Source: Pseudomonas sp. KK4 (GTDB taxonomy: Bacteria; Pseudomonadota; Gammaproteobacteria; Pseudomonadales; Pseudomonadaceae). From it: a stretch of 33,289 bases of DNA. The notes beneath the pieces were generated by a model, which saw only the letters and a program-made list of their open reading frames with translations, searched no databases and had not been told where the DNA came from. This document shows, piece by piece, positions 16,663 through 26,248 of the stretch; positions within the stretch are counted from its first letter, which is position 1; the number at the start of each line of letters is the position of its first letter. The translations under genes were made by a program, and so were the position numbers. Where the stretch lies: positions 1 through 33,289 of the forward strand of contig NZ_LYVP01000058.1 of assembly GCF_001984065.1 (NCBI RefSeq), in the 5' to 3' direction.

Positions 16663-18081
16663 TCAGCGGGTGGTAAAAACCGATTTGAATTCTTGCGGCC
16701 AGCGCGGGTGCATGACGCTATACGCCACGGCATAGCTCAGGGCGCCAACCACGATGTTGCAGATCAGGTGCGCGTAGCCCTGAAGTCCAGGCAGCGATGA
16801 CACGTACAGGACGGTCGCCGCCATGACGAGGGAGGCAATCACGCTGCGGTAATTGCAGTCGAAGAACCGTCGCCAGCCGTAGCCGATGGCCGTGTTGAGA
16901 CCGCGGATTTGCAGCGGTGTGATGAACAGCATCCGTGCCAGCAGCGCGAGGGCCGCGGTCATGCCGCCATAGACGTCACCCAGCCCGTAGACCAGCGCCA
17001 GCGCCAGCACCGTGGTGACCACTTCAGCCTTGATCGTCAGGTGGCTGCGGTTGACCGCCACCAGAGCGGTGGTGGCGTACATGGCGCTGTTGCCAATGGC
17101 CGCCGTACAGGCCAGTACCTGCAGCAAGGGAATGGCGTCGGCCCACTTGGCGCCGAATATCAGCAGGATCAGGTCGTTGGCGGTGAGCGCGATGCCAATG
17201 AACAGCGGCGTCAACACAAAGCCGCTGACCGCGGTGGAGTCGTCGATGATCCCCAGCAGCCTCGATGGCTCTGAACTGCGCCGGGCGAACGCCGGCAGCG
17301 CGTAGCTGAGCAGGCCGTTGTAAATCGCCGTACGGGGCAGGTCGATGATGCGCATCGCCATGTTGAACATGCCGACCGCGTTCGCCCCGGCCGCCATCCC
17401 CAACACCACATTGACCCCTCGTTGCAGGGTTTGCGAACTCAGGGCGTTGATCGCCACCGGTGTACCGGCCTTCAACAGTTCGCGCAGGAACGGGCCGTCA
17501 ATGTGAAAGGCAATGCGCCGCGCATCGGCGCGCATCAGGACGATGATCGACACCAGCTCCATGATCACGGCCTGGGCAATCACCGCCCAGGCCCCCAACC
17601 CCCACAGCGCGACAGCGATCCCGGCAACGCCACCGAACACCTTGCCCAGCAAGGTGCGCGAAGCCAGCCCCTTGAAGTTGCCGCTGCGGCGCATCTGCGC
17701 CACATAAACGCGGGCCATCATGGTGAAGAGGATTTTCACCGAGGCCACCGCCGTCATCCATTGCAGCACCGGGTCGGGCGTGTACAGCACCGCCACGGCC
17801 GAGATGATGACGATGGACACCAGGCTGACCAGCACCGCCGCCCAGAACGCCGTACTGATGTGCTTGTCCTCCAGGCGCTCGAGCCGCACCAGCGGGTCTT
17901 CCAGCACCGATGAGTAAATCAGCCCGATCAACTCGACGATGGCAATGATGATGGTGCCCACACCCAGCTCGGCGGGCGACAGCAGCCGGGCATAGGCGAC
18001 GAAGGTAATCATCGACAGGAAAATCAGGCCGAATTTCTCGGTGAAGATCCAGCCCAGGGTGGTGAGGCGACGATTGGCCAT
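16663..18081 (-). CDS. wzx: Wzx-type oligosaccharide flippase
   Basis: A 472-residue polytopic membrane protein of the MOP/polysaccharide-transporter family with about 12-14 hydrophobic helices spread evenly along the chain. It should flip the undecaprenyl-diphosphate-linked repeat unit across the inner membrane. The open frame extends to 18147, but the added residues overlap the preceding transferase gene and are not membrane-like; the ATG at 18081 begins MANRRLTTLGW just before the first helix. It lies 13 nt after the GT2 gene and lacks a clear Shine-Dalgarno, so coupling is likely. Confidence 0.88.
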   Translation of the reverse strand: MANRRLTTLGWIFTEKFGLIFLSMITFVAYARLLSPAELGVGTIIIAIVELIGLIYSSVLEDPLVRLERLEDKHISTAFWAAVLVSLVSIVIISAVAVLYTPDPVLQWMTAVASVKILFTMMARVYVAQMRRSGNFKGLASRTLLGKVFGGVAGIAVALWGLGAWAVIAQAVIMELVSIIVLMRADARRIAFHIDGPFLRELLKAGTPVAINALSSQTLQRGVNVVLGMAAGANAVGMFNMAMRIIDLPRTAIYNGLLSYALPAFARRSSEPSRLLGIIDDSTAVSGFVLTPLFIGIALTANDLILLIFGAKWADAIPLLQVLACTAAIGNSAMYATTALVAVNRSHLTIKAEVVTTVLALALVYGLGDVYGGMTAALALLARMLFITPLQIRGLNTAIGYGWRRFFDCNYRSVIASLVMAATVLYVSSLPGLQGYAHLICNIVVGALSYAVAYSVMHPRWPQEFKSVFTTR

Positions 18082-18094
18082 GGCCGATACCGAG

Positions 18095-19048
18095 TCAGTG
18101 AGCGGTGGTTGACGCCGGTGCCTTGCCCCAGGTTCTGGCGCGGGCATAGAGGTAGCGCAGGGTCGGTTTGCCGTGGTCGAAGATCAGGGTCTGCCAGGAA
18201 TGCCTGAACATTCGCTGGTACACGTCGATCACCTCGACATGCTCGCCGCCTCGGGAAAAGGTGTTGAGAAAGTCGGTGTGGTTGGCCAGCACGAATTCGA
18301 TCTGCTGCTGCTTGCTCAGCTGCGCGGCATAGCGCTCGAGGTACACCTCGGTGAACCGGATCTTGTTCTGGTAGTGCTTTTTCGGTTGCGCGGTCATGTT
18401 GCCGTCGTTGACCGTGCGCTCGAGCAGCACCTGAGGCACCGTGTGGATTTCCCAGTGCTCGGCGATGCGGGTCCACATGTAGCGGTCTTCGCAGTAACGC
18501 AGGCCGGCATCGAAACCGCCCAGCTCCATGATCACGTCGCGCTTGACCAGCGCGGTGGACACGCCATTGAGGACGTTGGCGCGGATGAAATCGTAGAAAT
18601 GCATACCGTTCTTGCGAATGGCGTCCAGTTGCCGCCGGCCGTCGCTGTAGTTGACCTGCGCATAGCAGTCGATCAACCCCACCGGCCGCCCCTGGGCGCT
18701 GAGTTCGTCATACAGCGCCAGTTGCAGCTCCAGCTTCTGCGGGCGCCACTGGTCATCGGCATCGAGCATCGCCACGAACGTCTCTTGAGAGTGCCGCATC
18801 CCGTGGTTGCGTGCGCTGGCCTGGCCTTCGTTGACCTGCTGCAGCAGCGTCAGGCGAAATGGCGCGGCGAAGTCCCTGACCCGTTGCGGGCCGTCATCGG
18901 TGGAGCCGTCGTCGATGACGATGACGTGATCGGGCAGCCGGGTTTGCTCGGCCAGGGACGCCAGCGTCTGCTCGATGCTGGCGGCGCCGTTGTACATCGG
19001 GATCACGACGCACACGGTATGCGGTGAAGCTGGGGCTTGGTTGGGCAC
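18095..19048 (-). CDS. GT2-family glycosyltransferase
   Basis: A 317-residue GT-A fold transferase. It begins with VCVVIPMYNGAASIEQTLASL and IVIDDGSTDDG, and has the metal/nucleotide-sugar motif LDADDQW at about 95-101. No transmembrane helices are seen. The open frame runs to 19216, but that extension is translated from a REP element. The GTG at 19048 has AGGAG 8 nt upstream and starts just before the fold, so it is chosen. The donor and acceptor sugars are unknown. It lies immediately before wzx in the polysaccharide operon. Confidence 0.85.
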   Translation of the reverse strand: MPNQAPASPHTVCVVIPMYNGAASIEQTLASLAEQTRLPDHVIVIDDGSTDDGPQRVRDFAAPFRLTLLQQVNEGQASARNHGMRHSQETFVAMLDADDQWRPQKLELQLALYDELSAQGRPVGLIDCYAQVNYSDGRRQLDAIRKNGMHFYDFIRANVLNGVSTALVKRDVIMELGGFDAGLRYCEDRYMWTRIAEHWEIHTVPQVLLERTVNDGNMTAQPKKHYQNKIRFTEVYLERYAAQLSKQQQIEFVLANHTDFLNTFSRGGEHVEVIDVYQRMFRHSWQTLIFDHGKPTLRYLYARARTWGKAPASTTAH

Positions 19049-19113
19049 GGGTGGATCTCCTGTTGATAGGACTTGTGTTGAGCCTTGGCGCACTCGGGTG
19101 CGGCACTGAACCC

Positions 19114-19216
19114 GTGGCGAGGGAGCTTGCTTCCGCCTGGTCGCGAAGCGGCCTCGCTGTTTGTTCAAAAGAGGGGGACTGCTGCGCAGTCCAGCGGGAG
19201 CAAGCTCCCTCGCCAC
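19114..19216. repeat. Long REP-type inverted pair inside the polysaccharide operon
   Basis: gtggcgagggagcttgct (19114-19131) and agcaagctccctcgccac (19199-19216) are perfect 18-bp inverted arms. The 67-nt centre holds a second hairpin, gactgctgcgcagtc (19177-19191). It fills most of the 195-nt gap between wzy and the GT2 gene, the second largest break in the gene block. It is a Pseudomonas REP variant. In the transcript it would form a long hairpin. Confidence 0.85.
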
Positions 19217-19243
19217 AAGGTCTTCGTTGATCTCGACATTTTC

Positions 19244-20533
19244 TTAACTGGTCTGCATGGCGCGCTGATGCAGGTGGGTCGGTACAGATTCGGGACAGGT
19301 CGCGTACTGACGCCGGAAGGACAGGGCCAGGGTGCAGAACACCAGGAACTCGGCGGAGCGGTAGTTGGGAATCACGTAGGCCACGTAATTGGTGACGGCG
19401 AACAGGCCGATGATCACCAGGGCACTGGCGCGATACTGCGCCGCCTGGTTCGCCGTGACGGCGCGGTACTGTTTGAGCAGCGCTTCGCCCAGCAGCAGCA
19501 CCAGCGCCGTCAACTGGATAACGCCGCCGTTGAGCAGGGTCTCCATGTAGCCGCTGTGGGCGTTACCGATATAGCCCCAGCGCGTGATGAAGGCATCGGC
19601 GTCGGGACTGGCCCAGAACGCGCCGAAACCGTAACCCTTGAGCCATTGCTGGTCGACAAAGGGCGCCAGCAGTTCCCAGATCAGCGTGCGGTCGGTCAGG
19701 GACGGATCGCGACCGGCCATCTCCAGCAGCAACGCCACGTGGTTGTACAGCAACAGGCAAAACAGCAGGAACACCACGGTGCAAGCGAAGAACAGCCACT
19801 GCGAGCGGTTCAGGCGCAAGCGGATCAGGGTGAGGAAGTACCCATAGCTCACCGTGCCGGACACGATCAAGGCCACGGCAGTCGCCGACTGGGCGAGCAG
19901 AATGGCGATCAACGAAAAAGACGAGCAGAGCAGGGCCCAGCGGTTGCGCTGGCGGATCATCGGCAGCAACAGCAGGACGGCGACTGCATTGAGCCGGGCG
20001 CCGGCGTTCTTTTCGGTAAAGATCCCCTTGAACGCGCCGTCGCGGATACCCCCGGACAGGAACGCGGCGCTCGGCATGACCACGGCCAGTATCAAGCCGA
20101 TCAGCGCCGCCACGCCGATGGCGCAACCGAGCATGAAAGTGATTTTTTCCAGCGGGTAGTTGTAGGCAATGAAACCGGCGAAAAACACCACGCCGAGCAT
20201 CCCGATAAAGCGCTTGAGGCTGAGCATCGGGTCGTAGGACCAACCGACCGATGCGACGACACACAGCAGGAACACCAGCAAAAAGAAATTGCTGCGGTAA
20301 AAGGTTTTGCTCAGGAACACCTTGTTACGGATAAAAAAGAACAGAGGCACCAGCAGCGTGATGAGGCCGCAGACCTGGTTGGCGACGTTGCCTTCGAGGT
20401 CCCTGTCGATGTCGCCGAAGCCGGAGCCGCCACCCAGCCCCAGGGCAAAGGTGATCACCTGGATGTAAAACAGCACGCCGAACAGGGTGAAACCGTCGCG
20501 TAACGTCGAATACCGGATCTGCAGGGTGCTCAT
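19244..20533 (-). CDS. wzy: Wzy/O-antigen-ligase-like polysaccharide polymerase
   Basis: A 429-residue inner-membrane protein with about ten or more hydrophobic helices and a large periplasmic loop (about residues 280-345; GRDPSLTDRTLIWE, KGYGFGAFW, NAHSGYMETLLNGG), the Wzy_C/WaaL-type signature. The Arg and His residues in this loop fit the O-antigen ligase/polymerase superfamily. As the only such protein in a locus with Wzx and Wzc, it is assigned as the repeat-unit polymerase. WaaL-like ligase activity is the alternative. The start overlaps the GT4 stop as ATGA (20530-20533). Confidence 0.83.
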   Translation of the reverse strand: MSTLQIRYSTLRDGFTLFGVLFYIQVITFALGLGGGSGFGDIDRDLEGNVANQVCGLITLLVPLFFFIRNKVFLSKTFYRSNFFLLVFLLCVVASVGWSYDPMLSLKRFIGMLGVVFFAGFIAYNYPLEKITFMLGCAIGVAALIGLILAVVMPSAAFLSGGIRDGAFKGIFTEKNAGARLNAVAVLLLLPMIRQRNRWALLCSSFSLIAILLAQSATAVALIVSGTVSYGYFLTLIRLRLNRSQWLFFACTVVFLLFCLLLYNHVALLLEMAGRDPSLTDRTLIWELLAPFVDQQWLKGYGFGAFWASPDADAFITRWGYIGNAHSGYMETLLNGGVIQLTALVLLLGEALLKQYRAVTANQAAQYRASALVIIGLFAVTNYVAYVIPNYRSAEFLVFCTLALSFRRQYATCPESVPTHLHQRAMQTS

Positions 20534-21642
20534 GATGTCGAGCTCCCCAGCATTGCGGTGAGGTAGGTTTGCACCGCGCTGGCATTCATGAACCGGGCGG
20601 CCGCCTCAAGTCGGCTCTGACGCTGCAGATGGCGGGGGATGGACAGCCGCATGGCAATCGCCTGGGACAGTGCGATCGGGTCGTCGACCTCTACCAGCGG
20701 TGCGATCAGACCGCCCATCAGGATGTCCTGTGGGCCATGGGGGCAGCGTGTCGCCACCACTGGGGTACCCGTGGACAAGGCCTCTACCAGGGCATTGGGG
20801 CTGCCCTCGAAGCGCGACGACAGCACAAAGCAATCGGCCGCCGCCACTTCCGCCCGCGGGTCATCGGTGTAGCCCGGCAGGTCGACACGCTCGGCGACGC
20901 CCAGGGTGCGCGCCAGATTAAGCAACCGTTCCCTCAGTACGCCTTCACCAAAAATCACCAGGCGTACCCTGGGGTCCGGCAAAGCGGCCAACGCCGTGAT
21001 CAGGGTGTCGAAGCCTTTTTGTGACGCCAGGCGGCCCACGGCGACGATCACCGCGCCGGACTTTTCCAGCAGCCAGGGGTGGCTGGGCAACCCGGGGGTG
21101 TTCTCGCGGAAGTTGTCGTCGAGCACCGGGTTGTCGGCGATGGTCACGTCCCGGGGGCGGGCGATGGTGGTGTCGACCAGGTCCTGGGCGACACCCCGCG
21201 AGACGCAGATCACCGGGTTGGGAATCAACCGGTACAGCAGCGGTGCCACCCGGTACGCGGTGCGTACCATGAAGTCGGGGTTGACGTGCTTGTCATGGGA
21301 AAAGGCATTGCGCTCGCTGACGTGCAGCCGGGCCAGGGTGCCGGACAGCAGGGCCGCGGCGATCGCCACCACGTTGACGTGGGTCAGGGCCGCCAGTTGC
21401 GCATCGAAGCGATTGGCCCGCAGAAAGCGCGCCAGTGCCGGCACCGCTCGAGCGCTGCGCGGGCTGTGCAATTCGACCTTTTTCACCCGCGGGTCCAGGT
21501 GCGCCGCATTGAGGCCGCCGCCGGTCAGCAGCAACAAGGTCACGTCGTTGCCGGCGTCGACCAGGGCACCGGCCAGGCGCGTCATCATCTTCTCAGCCCC
21601 GCCGGCGCTGAGGTCATGCAGGATAATCAGCAATTTTTTCAT
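20530..21642 (-). CDS. GT4-family glycosyltransferase
   Basis: A 370-residue GT-B fold enzyme. The N-terminal Gly-rich loop is HDLSAGGAEKMM. The C-terminal nucleotide-sugar domain has VAVGRLASQKGFDTLI and the EX7E motif in SSRFEGSPNALVEALS, which is typical of retaining GT4 enzymes. The start at 21642 overlaps the upstream gene's stop as ATGA; an ATG three codons earlier is also possible. Sugar specificity is not evident. It is part of a run of four successive ATGA-overlapping gene junctions. Confidence 0.87.
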   Translation of the reverse strand: MKKLLIILHDLSAGGAEKMMTRLAGALVDAGNDVTLLLLTGGGLNAAHLDPRVKKVELHSPRSARAVPALARFLRANRFDAQLAALTHVNVVAIAAALLSGTLARLHVSERNAFSHDKHVNPDFMVRTAYRVAPLLYRLIPNPVICVSRGVAQDLVDTTIARPRDVTIADNPVLDDNFRENTPGLPSHPWLLEKSGAVIVAVGRLASQKGFDTLITALAALPDPRVRLVIFGEGVLRERLLNLARTLGVAERVDLPGYTDDPRAEVAAADCFVLSSRFEGSPNALVEALSTGTPVVATRCPHGPQDILMGGLIAPLVEVDDPIALSQAIAMRLSIPRHLQRQSRLEAAARFMNASAVQTYLTAMLGSSTS

Positions 21643-22727
21643 TGATTCCATACCTGGTAATACGCCTGGGCCGCGTGCTGGCTGGTGTACGGGCGGATGG
21701 CGTCAGTGACCGTTTTTTCGCTGGGGGCAAGGTGATCCCGTGGGGCCAGGCTCTGCAGCATTCCATTGGCCAATGCCGGTATGTCGTTGGCCTTGACCAA
21801 AAGGCCAAGCCGGCCGTTGTCCAGCAGTTCCCTGGGGCCTGTCTCGCAGTCGCAGGCCAGCACCGGCGTACCCAGCGCCAACGCCTCGATCAGTACGGTC
21901 GGCATGCCTTCGTGCAATGAACTGAGAATGAACAGTCGTGCATGCCTGAGCAGCGGGTAGGGATTGCTCAGGAAACCGGTCAGGTGCACTCGGTGTGCGA
22001 TGCCCAGTCGCTGAGCCTGAGCGGTCAGTGCTTCGCGCAAGGGGCCGTCGCCGGCGATCACCAGATCCGGCAGTGCCTGGCGTTGCAAGGCCATGGCATA
22101 GGCATCGAGCAGCAGGTCAAAGCCTTTCTGTGGCGCCAGCCTGCCCAGGCCCAGCCAGTAGTCACCGGGCAACCCGAGGGGCAGGGCGGCCTGTGAGGCT
22201 TGCAACAGTTGCTCGGTGATGACCGCGTTGGGGCAATAGCGAACCCGCTGCCGGCCCCAGGGCAGCAGGTCGACCAGTGACTGGCGCAATGCGGTGGACA
22301 CCGTCACCACTTTGCCGCTGCCGCACAGGTACAAGGCATAGAGCAGACGCAGGCTGGAGGGGCCGGTTTTCTGCTCGGTGCAATCGAGGGTCAGGTGCCG
22401 GCTGTAGATGACTTTGCAGGCACTGCCCAGGGTGGCGAACCAGGTGCAGACGTTGGCCTGTTCCTTGGCGGAAATCAGGTGGGTGACCTGCTCGCGACGA
22501 ATGAGCCTGCGCAGCAGGACGATCGACCGCAACAGGCCTGCGATGCCGCTGCCACCGCCGTCATGGTGCCCTTGATCGCCTTCAGTGTCCGGCGTCTCGC
22601 CGTTCATGACGAAAAAGCTCACCCGCTGGCCATCCTTGAGGAACTGCTCGGATAACCGTTGCTGCACGCGCTCGACACCGCCGCCGGACTTGAAATCCTT
22701 GAGAATGAACAGGATGTGCATGGTCAT
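21639..22727 (-). CDS. GT4-family glycosyltransferase
   Basis: A 362-residue GT-B transferase with N-terminal KDFKSGGGVERV and C-terminal LGLGRLAPQKGFDLLLDAY, GDGPLREAL and EX7E motif SSLHEGMPTVLIEAL. It resembles the neighbouring GT4 (20530-21642) in architecture but shares only family motifs, so recent tandem duplication is not evident. The start at 22727 overlaps the previous stop; the ATG at 22721 has a GGGGA 6 nt upstream and may be used instead. It probably adds an internal sugar of the repeat unit. Confidence 0.87.
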   Translation of the reverse strand: MTMHILFILKDFKSGGGVERVQQRLSEQFLKDGQRVSFFVMNGETPDTEGDQGHHDGGGSGIAGLLRSIVLLRRLIRREQVTHLISAKEQANVCTWFATLGSACKVIYSRHLTLDCTEQKTGPSSLRLLYALYLCGSGKVVTVSTALRQSLVDLLPWGRQRVRYCPNAVITEQLLQASQAALPLGLPGDYWLGLGRLAPQKGFDLLLDAYAMALQRQALPDLVIAGDGPLREALTAQAQRLGIAHRVHLTGFLSNPYPLLRHARLFILSSLHEGMPTVLIEALALGTPVLACDCETGPRELLDNGRLGLLVKANDIPALANGMLQSLAPRDHLAPSEKTVTDAIRPYTSQHAAQAYYQVWNQ

Positions 22728-23428
22728 TCCCCAACGCTGATGGCGACTTTGCGCCGGGCGAGCAACGCCAGCAGCTGTAAAAAGTTGCTGGGGTAGTCGA
22801 TGAGGTAGCGCTTGATCGTGTGGGGCTCGCGGTACATGCGATAAAACGCGCGCAAATGCAGCCGGTCGATCACCGCCGGGTAGTACTGCCGGGTCGCCAG
22901 CGCTTCCTGGCGAATGAACCCGCCACAGGTGAAGGCCACCCCGCGAAAGCCTGCTTGCAGCGCATCGAGTTCGAACTGCTCTTGCAATCCGGCGCCCAGG
23001 CCGACGATCAGCAGGTCCGCCTGGCTGCGGCAGATGTCAGCCTGAATACCCTCGGCCTGGGCTGCGTTGAAGTAACCGTTGTGATAACCGGCGATGGTCA
23101 GTCGCGGATAGAGCGCCTTGATCTTGCCGACGAACAACTCCAGTTCCGCTTGCCGCGCGCCCACGAAATACACGCGTTTGCCCTGTTGCTCGGCGCTTGT
23201 CAGCACCAGGTCGGCAATGGAGGTGAAGTCGAAGCTGACACGGCCGATGGTGCGGCCCGTCACCCGGGACATGAAGGTCGACATCAGCATGCCATCGCAA
23301 AAGTAGGCGACGGAGCTCGGGGCCTTCTCGAAAAAACTGCCGATGGACGCAAAGTTGATGAAGGAGTACGCCTGATTGGCGTCGAGCAACTTCGGTGAAA
23401 ATTGCCTGATGAGTTCCAGCCTGATCAT
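22724..23428 (-). CDS. WecG/TagA/CpsF-family (GT26) glycosyltransferase
   Basis: A 234-residue GT26 enzyme. The family landmarks are the acidic residue in YFCDGM (Asp45), the KRVYFVGARQ strand and LLIVGLGAGLQE near 160, matching the usual GLGxPxQE region. Members transfer ManNAc, ManNAcA, glucose or related sugars onto lipid-linked intermediates, often as the second sugar. The open frame extends to 23599 inside ugd; the ATG at 23428 overlaps the ugd stop as ATGA, has GGAG 7 nt upstream, and is preferred. A soluble, peripheral membrane protein. Confidence 0.87.
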   Translation of the reverse strand: MIRLELIRQFSPKLLDANQAYSFINFASIGSFFEKAPSSVAYFCDGMLMSTFMSRVTGRTIGRVSFDFTSIADLVLTSAEQQGKRVYFVGARQAELELFVGKIKALYPRLTIAGYHNGYFNAAQAEGIQADICRSQADLLIVGLGAGLQEQFELDALQAGFRGVAFTCGGFIRQEALATRQYYPAVIDRLHLRAFYRMYREPHTIKRYLIDYPSNFLQLLALLARRKVAISVGE

Positions 23429-24783
23429 GGCGTCGCTCCTGCTTGAACCACGCAAGGGGTCTGGCGGCCCACGGAAATGTAGGTAAAGCCACGGCTGCTC
23501 AAACGCTGCGGGTCGAACAGATTGCGCCCGTCGAAGATCAACGGTTGCTTGAGGTACCGCGCCAGCAGGTCGAAGTCCGGGGCCCGGAACGATTGCCACT
23601 CGGTGACGATGATCAGCGCGTCGGCATTCTTCAGTGACGCTTCCTTGGTGCCCGCCAGGGTCAGGTCATCGCGCGCGCCGTAAATACGCTGCGCCTCCTC
23701 CATGGCCTTGGGGTCGTACGCCTGGACGCGGGCGCCGGCCTGCCACAAGGCCTCCATCAAGACCCGGCTGGGGGCTTCGCGCATGTCGTCGGTGTTGGGC
23801 TTGAAGCTCAGGCCCCACAGGGCAAAGGTTTTGCCGCGCAGTGCGCCACCGAAGTGGTCCAGGATCTTGTTGTACAGGCTGGCTTTCTGTTCCTGGTTGC
23901 GCGCCTCAACGGCCTTGAGCACCCGGGCGTCGATGTCGACGCTGGTGGCGGCATGGATCAGCGCCTTCACGTCCTTGGGAAAGCACGAGCCGCCGTAGCC
24001 CAGGCCCGGGTAGATGAACTGATAGCCGATGCGTGGATCGGAGCCGATGCCATGGCGCACCATCTCGATGTCGGCGCCGAGTTTTTCGGCAAGGTTGGCC
24101 ATTTCGTTCATGAAGCTGATCTTGGTCGCCAGCATGCAGTTGGCGGCGTACTTGGTCAGTTCGGCGCTGCGAACGTCCATCACGATGATCTTTTCGCGGT
24201 TGCGATTGAACGGTTCGTAGAGCTCGCGCATCACCGCTTCGGCGTGCGGGCTGTCGGTGCCGATGATGATCCGGTCGGGGCGCATGCAGTCTTCGACGGC
24301 GCAGCCTTCCTTGAGGAATTCCGGGTTGGAGACCACATCGAAGGTCAGCTCGCTGCGGTCGGTCTCGGCCAGCACCTGTTCGATGCACGCGCGCACCAGA
24401 TCTGCGGTACCCACCGGCACGGTGGACTTGTCGACGATGATCTGATGACGGTCCATGTTCAGTGCGATGGTCTGCGCCACGCTCAACACGTACTTCAGGT
24501 CCGCCGAGCCGTCTTCGTCCGGCGGCGTGCCGACGGCGATCAGCAGCACATCGCCGTGGTGCACGGCGCTGGCCAGGTCGGTGCCGAACTGCAGCCGTCC
24601 ACTGTGGTAGTTGTCGAGCACCAGGCTTTTCAGGCCGGGCTCGTAGATCGGCAGCGTGCCTTGCCTGAGGGCCTCGACCCGGGCCGTGTCGACATCGACG
24701 CAGAGCACGTTGTGCCCGACCTCTGCCAGCGCGGCGCCTTGGACAAGGCCCACGTAACCAATACCGAATACGCTCACATTCAT
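23425..24783 (-). CDS. ugd: UDP-glucose 6-dehydrogenase
   Basis: A 452-residue UDP-glucose/GDP-mannose dehydrogenase family enzyme. The N-terminus has the NAD motif VFGIGYVGL, with VDVD at the end of strand 2. VSNPEFLKEG (about 151-160) is the nucleotide-sugar motif. The catalytic cysteine is Cys267 in GGSCFPKD. It oxidises UDP-glucose to UDP-glucuronate. UDP-glucose is preferred to GDP-mannose because the gene sits with galE and a UDP-glucuronate epimerase-like gene. The start is the ATG at 24783, with GAGG 7 nt upstream; a TTG two codons earlier is less likely. Confidence 0.92.
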   Translation of the reverse strand: MNVSVFGIGYVGLVQGAALAEVGHNVLCVDVDTARVEALRQGTLPIYEPGLKSLVLDNYHSGRLQFGTDLASAVHHGDVLLIAVGTPPDEDGSADLKYVLSVAQTIALNMDRHQIIVDKSTVPVGTADLVRACIEQVLAETDRSELTFDVVSNPEFLKEGCAVEDCMRPDRIIIGTDSPHAEAVMRELYEPFNRNREKIIVMDVRSAELTKYAANCMLATKISFMNEMANLAEKLGADIEMVRHGIGSDPRIGYQFIYPGLGYGGSCFPKDVKALIHAATSVDIDARVLKAVEARNQEQKASLYNKILDHFGGALRGKTFALWGLSFKPNTDDMREAPSRVLMEALWQAGARVQAYDPKAMEEAQRIYGARDDLTLAGTKEASLKNADALIIVTEWQSFRAPDFDLLARYLKQPLIFDGRNLFDPQRLSSRGFTYISVGRQTPCVVQAGATP

Positions 24784-24829
24784 GGTCAAACCTCAGGTCG
24801 GTGACAGTGATCAACGAGGTGGCAGGGGG

Positions 24830-26221
24830 TCAGTAGATGTTTTTCGAAAACAGCGTGAAGGGGGTCTTGACGAGGATCTTGATGTCGAGCCACAGCGACC
24901 ATTGGTTGATGTAGTTGAGGTCCTGGGCGACGCGCAGCTGCATCTTTTCCACCGTCTCGGTTTCGCCTCGGTGCCCGGTGATCTGGGCCAACCCGGTGAT
25001 GCCGGGCTTGAGGCGATGACGGGCCATGTAGGCGCGCACCTTGCCGGTGTAATAAATGTTGTGGGTCACGGCGTGGGGGCGGGGCCCGACCAGGGCCATC
25101 TGGCCGGACAACACGTTGAACAGCTGCGGCAATTCGTCGATGGAACTGCGGCGCAGGAAGCGCCCGAACGGCGTCACGCGGTCATCGTCACGGGTGGCCT
25201 GGCGCACCTCGCGGTCGTCGTGCACGCGCATCGAGCGAAACTTCCAGACCTTGATCACTTCGCCGTTGCAGCCGTGGCGGTTCTGCTTGAACAGCACCGG
25301 GCCGGCGGAGGTCAGTTTGACGGCGATCGCCACCCCCAGCAGCAGGGGACTGAGGACAATCACGGCCATGCCGGCCAGGCTGCGTTCGAACAGGTCCTTG
25401 CACAGCAGGCTGGCGGGGTGGGAGCTGAGCAGGCTCTCGTTGAGGTAGATGGCCGGCATCCGCTCTATTTCCGAGATCGAATGGTTGAGCAGCACCATGC
25501 TGCCGAAATCCGGGATCCACACCACGTCGACGTTCATGTCCAGCAGGTCGATGTACAGCGCTTCGATGGTGGCGGCGTGCTCCATGGTCAACACGATGTA
25601 GACGCGACGCACGTGCAGGCCGGTGATGATTTCGCGGATCGCGTCGACGTGGCCTAGCAGCGGCAGGATGCTCGGGGCCGGGCCGCTGTCATGGCCGGTG
25701 GCGATGAACCCCAGTGTCAGGGCGCGGTTGGGTCTGGAGAGCTTTTTCGCCAGCTCGTGGGCAGTGGGGCAGGTGCCGATGATCACCGCCCGACGCCCGT
25801 TGGCGATCCTGCGCGAGTGCAGTCGGGCGACGTAATGCAGGGGCAGGAAACTTGCCACCTGGACCAGGAACCCCAGCAGCGCCCAGGCCACGATCACCTG
25901 GCGCGAGTAGATCGCGCTGGTCTGGGTGATGAAGGCAATCGCCGCCAGCACGGCCAGCAGGATCAGCCAGCCGGCCAGCAGCCGGCCGATCCCGACCACC
26001 AGGCCATGACGCTTGTGGAACACCTGCATCATGCTGTAGATCGGCACGGAGCCGAGCACGGTCAGGATCATCAGCACCCGGTATTCGCTGGTCAGACTGC
26101 CCACGCGCCAATGCACCAGCAGCATCAGCAGCGCGATGGACAGCGTCAGCGCGCACAGCCACTGGCCCCAGAACGTCAGGCCTCGGCGGTGTGTCATGTG
26201 AGCGGTATAGAGCGGTGTCAT
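24830..26221 (-). CDS. Undecaprenyl-phosphate sugar-1-phosphate transferase (WcaJ/WbaP type)
   Basis: A 463-residue polyprenyl-phosphate phosphotransferase that starts repeat-unit assembly. The N-terminal half has four hydrophobic helices and a CoA-binding-like domain (GRRAVIIGT). Another membrane segment (about 317-340) is followed by the catalytic bacterial sugar transferase domain with KFRSM, the SSIDELPQ Asp-Glu dyad, ALVGPRPHA and LKPGITGLAQ. This large form usually transfers glucose-1-P or galactose-1-P. The open frame extends to 26395, but the ATG at 26221 has GAGG 8 nt upstream and gives the normal length. It is separated from wzc by 222 nt containing repeats. Confidence 0.9.
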   Translation of the reverse strand: MTPLYTAHMTHRRGLTFWGQWLCALTLSIALLMLLVHWRVGSLTSEYRVLMILTVLGSVPIYSMMQVFHKRHGLVVGIGRLLAGWLILLAVLAAIAFITQTSAIYSRQVIVAWALLGFLVQVASFLPLHYVARLHSRRIANGRRAVIIGTCPTAHELAKKLSRPNRALTLGFIATGHDSGPAPSILPLLGHVDAIREIITGLHVRRVYIVLTMEHAATIEALYIDLLDMNVDVVWIPDFGSMVLLNHSISEIERMPAIYLNESLLSSHPASLLCKDLFERSLAGMAVIVLSPLLLGVAIAVKLTSAGPVLFKQNRHGCNGEVIKVWKFRSMRVHDDREVRQATRDDDRVTPFGRFLRRSSIDELPQLFNVLSGQMALVGPRPHAVTHNIYYTGKVRAYMARHRLKPGITGLAQITGHRGETETVEKMQLRVAQDLNYINQWSLWLDIKILVKTPFTLFSKNIY

Positions 26222-26248
26222 GGGCTTGACCTCAAGGCAAAAGGATTG

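Noticed and set aside
19049..19216. N-terminal extension of the GT2 glycosyltransferase
   Set aside because: The extra residues come from translation of a REP element. The GTG at 19048 has a good AGGAG and begins just before the fold.
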